Below are positions 59,621 to 64,000 of a stretch of 64,000 nucleotides of DNA, in pieces. The stretch is from Cinclus cinclus. Lineage: Eukaryota; Chordata; Aves; Passeriformes; Cinclidae. A program made the position numbers and the translations under genes. Location of the stretch: assembly GCF_963662255.1 (NCBI RefSeq), contig NC_085049.1:23468142-23532141 (forward strand). The letters are read 5' to 3'. The number at the start of each line of letters is the position of its first letter. Position 1 is the stretch's first letter. The notes below the pieces were generated by a model. It made no database searches and had not been told where the DNA came from. It saw only the letters and a program-made list of their open reading frames with translations.

Positions 59621-62600
59621 CTATGCATAATAAAATGAATTTTTTAAGGTATAAGTCTTTGAATCTGATTACACCAGCAGACTCTTCTGAGCTTTTTGTT
59701 GTGCAGGCCTTAGCTGTCAAGAACAAATCTGCACAAAGAATTAATTTGCACCAGTGGCATTTCTGATGACTGTTTTGATATACTACTGCATGTCTTAGCA
59801 GAGACACTCTTAAAACACTTGAGTGATCAGAAAATTTTGCTCAAGTAATCCTGAAACAGAAATTGTCACTGTCAACATGTGTCAAATCTGTCCTTAGCAC
59901 TTCCTGCTTCCAAAATTGTGCAAAGAGTTTTGACCCAGGCCAACAAACCATACCATGTGCATTCCCAAAGTAGGTAGCATGTACAGCAATTTCCTCTTCC
60001 ACATGGCAGCAAGTTTTCAACGTGTGTAACTGGCCTGCAGTGATAGGAATTGGCAGGAAATCAATGTTTAGAGTAGCAATAAATACGGCTAATGAAAGAA
60101 ACTTTATTAAATTGGCTCCAAGAGTAAAATGATGCACATGAATGTCTGAAATTTATACCACTCGTGTTTCCTTGAGAAGAAACTGAAATTAGCAATGATT
60201 TTCAGATGCCTATTTCATTTGGTCTTCCCTTCTCTAGCCTAAACCTTCTAGGAGTCCAAGCTTCATGTGGCAATTAATTAAAAACATTTTTTCCTGAAGA
60301 AGTAATACTAAAAGCTTTCATCATCCAGTATCTGTTTAAAAACAGTGGCACAAGAAGAAAATGATCAGATCCAATGGCTGTATCTACTGACTACTATAAG
60401 GATTAATCTGAGACGTTTGGAAGAATTTCCCCTAAAGCAGGAAAAGCCATCAAAAAGGCAATGTGTGAGGCAGAAAAAGAGAAAAAAATCACTGAAAAGA
60501 AACCTGCATTTTTCTATAATCTTTATAATGAGGGTGGTTTTAAAAATACCATTGGTGGTTGTGTGTAGGCTTGTTGCATACATTTATTACAGAAGAGTTA
60601 TAAATTACACCTTTTCCTTAGTTTTTCATCCAAGCCTGGCTGTATATTGAAAAGTTTCTTTCTAGGATTTGGAAAGCTGCTTAGCACAGAAGTGATTTTT
60701 CCACTGTTTACTTCCAGTAACACATGATCCTATGAAAGTTATTACTAATAAAGAAGAAAGAAAAAAAAAAGGCAACAGAATCATAAATAAATACCTTGTC
60801 TTAGATAAGGCTTTGATGTGAAAGATACTTGGGTTGCTCACAATAGAGAGCATGTAAATCTTGTAGAACTTGAGTAATCCACACCACAAAGGTTTTGTGC
60901 TGAGGACTGATTCTGTATCCCTTACATAAGAGCAGCAGCCACCACCCTCCAGATCCATGATTTAAAAATTTTGATTTGTGCTCTTAGTCGTAACTTGGAG
61001 GCCAGACTTGGCAGGGCGGGGGGATGGACAGGGTGTGTTTTGTTGCTGGGCTCAGGTTCTGCTCAGGCCCTGCACAGATTCTGTGAGGAGTGGACATCTG
61101 AGAAGGGCTGTGACCTGAGACACTTCTTTGGGTGCTGTTTGTCCTTCAGAGTTTTTGTCACGGGGCCCAAGGCTGGACGAGGTGTTGCAGATGTGGCACC
61201 AGGTGTTGCAAAACTCAGGGGCTGGCTCTGAGCCCTTGGCCTCTTTTCTGCTCAACCCAGACAGTAAAGGCACCACTAACATGTGGTTTGGGCCTTTTCC
61301 CTCATCAGAGGTAGGCTGTGTGTCAGTGACAGTGACAGCACATCCAGCATCCTGCTTGGATGCCCCAGGAGATGTTTCCTATGTCCCTGACTTTCCACTA
61401 TACCCAGCCTTCAACTGTTTTATTTCCCAGCTTGTGCCATGAGCCTGGGGAATGTTCATCTCTCTTTTCTCCAGGCTAGGCTACCAGGGGAGTAGGAAGA
61501 CTATGAAACAGGACGGATGGCCAGAAGTCCAACTCCTGGCACAGGTCTCTTTAGCCTTTTCCCTGTACATGAACACATAAAGAGCTCTGTTTGGAGACTT
61601 TGTGGCATAAATGTGAATATAAAAAGGTTATTTAAGGGTTGTCATCAAGTTTTCCAGCCCAAACAAGGATGTCTTGGTGTCAACTGTCCTTGATGGAAGA
61701 GTGTGAGCATCCTAAAAGTACTGTAAATATTTCCAGTGTGACCAGACAGACATCTGCAGAGCTCCAGGATGCTGAGATGAGATTCCTTCTGGGATCTGAG
61801 CAGAGATTCTTCTCTTTGTAATCTATTCAGGTTTGTTTCTAGAAACACTGATCACGCTCAACAAAGTACCTGTGAATTACTGAGGATGTTCAAAGACTCC
61901 TCCATTTAATGATGGTTTGCTAGTTTGTTACACAAGGCTGTCTAAATTCAGGATTTGGCTTTGGGATTGCTTTTCTGCCTGCTTTTTGCATCATTTACAC
62001 TTTCATAAGAAGGAGTTGAGAAGTTTGAAGAGATTTCAAGATGGCCACACAAACACACAGAGTTCTGGCACAGAGTTTTCTATGAAGACATATTTACACA
62101 ATACTCCAGAAGTCCTTTGAATACCTTGAACATTTTTTCATGAACTTGAAAAAAAATTAAACTGCATTTTCCCAGGCAATGAATGAAGGGCCTACAAACA
62201 ACATCAAAGCAAATGTGTGTGTGGTTTATTCTTGAAGCATTGCAAATACTTCCCCCTCCCTTTTTATTTTATTTTTTTACAGAATCCTCCCAGCTGTATT
62301 CCTGCTAAATTCACTTAGAACCAAACAAGGCATATTTTGGGGCTCTGTATTTTTCTAAGTATTTCACAGTTTTGGGGGGACATAACTTTAACATCTGGTT
62401 TTATTTCCTTGTTAATTCCTTTTCCTGACTCTGAACATGAAATAGTTGGGAAAGTATGATTTCAAGGGTACGATGTTTGTATGCTTTGAAAAAGCTCCAT
62501 CTTAGTGCATACATTTTATCTCAGAACAAAACAGTAAGAATGGAACTCTAAAGGCGGTATAACTGATATACAGAGGTTTTACTTTCATGTGCAAATATAT

Positions 62601-62858
62601 TATTCCTGAGATAAGAAAGGAGAAATATCAGTGGACTTGCAACCTGTAGACAAAAAAAATGGTGCGTGTGAGAGGAGGTCCTGGGGAAAACTTTTTCAAG
62701 ATTTAATTGTAGTTAGTCAGTGTGTTAGTTGTGACAACAGTGCTGAAGGAAAATATTTTAAAGTATAATATTGTGCTGTGTACACAGAATATTGTGCTAT
62801 TTTCACAGAAAAGTGCAATTCCTCCCTCAGTGAAGAGAGAACTTATATAGGGATTTGC

Positions 62859-62902
62859 AAAAAAAAAACAAAAACAAAACCAACCAACCAAACAAACAAA
62901 AC
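62859..62902. repeat. A/C-rich simple repeat
   Basis: A-run followed by CAAAAACAAAACCAACCAAC and CAAACAAACAAAA: a mixed (AAAAC)n, (CCAA)n, (CAAA)n tract. Confidence 0.88.
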
Positions 62903-63572
62903 TACTCTGCCCCATAGTAAATATGGCATTTAAACACACTAATATTTTTCTATGCTAATTTTTTTTTTTACTCTGAGATGTAGATCATGGTGGGATTTAT
63001 TAGCTTAATGTATATATATAAATCTATTTATATAAAATTCACCTTTGTTCAGATTTAAAGAGGAGTATTTCTAAACTTGGAGGATATCAGTGAGGAGGGA
63101 TGAAAGAGTTGCACAACACCATGGGCTCCTGCATCCACAGAGACACTTTTGTTCTTGCTTTTCACATGCTGCCATCAAGTTTTTCAAAGGAAGCTGGGAA
63201 GAAATAGTGGCACCTTGTAGATTTTCTCCTTTTACTTGATTGTCTATCATTTTCCTTACAAGGGAAAAGGACAGGAAAGAAACAGCATGGACTAATCAGT
63301 TAATTATGTATAAAGGCAGAAAAATAGACTCTGAACCCTTTGTCCTTTATTAAATTTATTGTTTCCTTTGGCTTGTGCTTGTGCTAGAAACTTGAATCTT
63401 TATTGAAAACATCCATAAAGCATACTGACAAACTTTTGTCTCTTCATAGCCCTGCTCTGAGAATAGCTGAGAAATGGAATTTTATGGGGTTGGTAATGCA
63501 CAAAGCTCATCAACGATGTGCTGCTCCCTTCAGAAGCTATAAAAAAAAAACATTACTGTTTTTCCCCTCTAG

Positions 63573-63725
63573 TTATCCAGTTTGGCTTTGTCACACTCTT
63601 TGTTGCCTCCTTCCCTCTGGCCCCTGTCTTTGCTCTTCTGAACAACATCATCGAGGTTCGTCTTGATGCAAAAAAATTTGTTACTGAGCTGAGGAGGCCA
63701 GACACAGTGAGAGAAAAAGATATAG
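63573..63725 (+). CDS. ANO2: ANO2 exon: TM7-TM8 with calcium ligands
   Basis: A 153-bp exon (2 nt + 50 codons + 1 nt) between cccctctag and TAG|gtgagt. With the A of the previous exon it starts with Ile and reads [40 protein letters not shown] and [23 protein letters not shown] is the TM7 signature shared by ANO1 and ANO2. The Glu (63653-63655) and Asp (63665-63667) of EVRLD match E734 and D738 of mouse TMEM16A, the last two calcium ligands, on TM8. [17 protein letters not shown] is ANO2-like in its Val and RRPD. The upstream T/C tract is short but normal. Confidence 0.98.
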
Positions 63726-63834
63726 GTGAGTATTAAAAGATCATTGCAGTGAAGATAAGACCAAAAATACAATCAAAGAAAAAGAAGAAAATTTGTAAGG
63801 AGCCCTTTAATATGTTTTTTTCTTTCACTTACAG
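63726..63834 (+). other. ANO2: ANO2 short intron (109 bp)
   Basis: GTGAGT to tttctttcacttacag. This is the only intron under 800 bp in the window, a strong GT-AG pair with a good polypyrimidine tract. Confidence 0.95.
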
Positions 63835-63887
63835 GTATTTGGTATAACATTTTGAGTGGTATTGGAAAACTTTCAGTGATCATTAAT
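63835..63887 (+). CDS. ANO2: ANO2 exon: start of TM9
   Basis: A 53-bp exon (2 nt + 17 codons) reading, after the split Gly codon, IWYNILSGIGKLSVIIN. It lies between acttacag and AAT|gtaagt. GIWYNIL.GIGKL.VIIN is the conserved beginning of TM9 in ANO1/ANO2; the Ser in ILSGIG favours ANO2. The rest of TM9, TM10 and the C-terminal tail lie beyond the window. Confidence 0.96.
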
Positions 63888-64000
63888 GTAAGTATTTGGT
63901 TGCACCAACTTCTAACCATGATCTTGGGAGCTTATACTGTTCCTTCAATATAATTTAAAATTCTTTATAATTTATTTTTATTATTGTTTATATTTTATTT
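63888..64000 (+). other. ANO2: ANO2 intron, 5' end (incomplete)
   Basis: Begins GTAAGT. The 113 bp present are AT-rich with no further coding block. Confidence 0.9.

Larger units (their letters stand above)
55819..63572 (+). other. ANO2: ANO2 intron (7.75 kb)
   Basis: Runs from GTAAGT to cccctctag. It contains CR1 fragments at 56095-56550 (antisense), 57850-57985 and 59405-59620 (sense), and an A/C-rich simple repeat at 62859-62902. A somewhat GC-richer part at 58.2-58.4 and 61.0-61.4 kb has open frames but no recognised domain. The other stretches (56551-57760, 58020-59404, 59621-62858, 62903-63572) show nothing that I can name. Confidence 0.85.

Noticed and set aside
60345..60650. Lys/Arg-rich 101-codon frame as a processed pseudogene
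   Set aside because: The basic stretch comes from A-rich sequence; no parent gene, poly(A) tail or target duplication was recognised.
2996..63887. Assignment of the gene to ANO1 (TMEM16A)
   Set aside because: The paralogue is close, but [40 protein letters not shown] and EVRLDAKK...RRPD all fit ANO2 better than ANO1.
1..64000. tRNA, rRNA, CRISPR, operon or phage-type systems
   Set aside because: No cloverleaf with intact A and B boxes, no spaced direct-repeat array and no prokaryotic gene layout was seen. The window is vertebrate intron and exon sequence.

Overview
The window looks like avian nuclear DNA, probably from a songbird. It is AT-rich, the coding sequence is broken into short exons with GT-AG introns, and the interspersed repeats are mostly CR1 LINE 3' ends plus LTRs of a type I associate with passerines. 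No prokaryotic features were seen.

One protein-coding gene is supported. All 64 kb lie inside an anoctamin gene on the + strand, best matched to ANO2 (TMEM16B), a calcium-activated chloride channel. Nine consecutive exons (2996-3079, 36160-36234, 42139-42340, 46025-46136, 47348-47405, 48254-48354, 55670-55818, 63573-63725, 63835-63887) join in phase without a stop to give 987 nt, or 329 codons. They run from the cytosolic linker before TM3 to the start of TM9, covering the pore helices TM3-TM8 and all the expected calcium ligands: N/E of TM6 (exon at 48254), two Glu of TM7 (exon at 55670), and Glu/Asp of TM8 (exon at 63573). The gene continues beyond both window edges.

Layout: 1-2995 is the 3' part of an upstream intron. 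3080-36159 is a 33-kb intron rich in CR1 copies, with two LTR-like insertions at about 30.6-31.2 and 34.2-34.7 kb. 36-48.4 kb holds five exons in quick succession. 48.4-63.6 kb holds two introns of 7-8 kb separated by one exon, and the last two exons are only 109 bp apart.

About twenty CR1 fragments were recognised by eye. The youngest-looking (about 1.1, 11.0 and 24.4 kb) still encode a readable C-terminal tail of the CR1 reverse-transcriptase ORF. I found no second host gene, tRNA, CRISPR array or exotic system. The points most worth checking are a 15-C polypyrimidine tract directly against an ANO2 acceptor site, weak donor sites on three pore exons, inverted CR1 copies flanking an ANO2 exon, a CR1 interrupted by an LTR-like insert, and scattered ancient repeat motifs. 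Repeat names and boundaries come from memory of consensus sequences, not from a database search.
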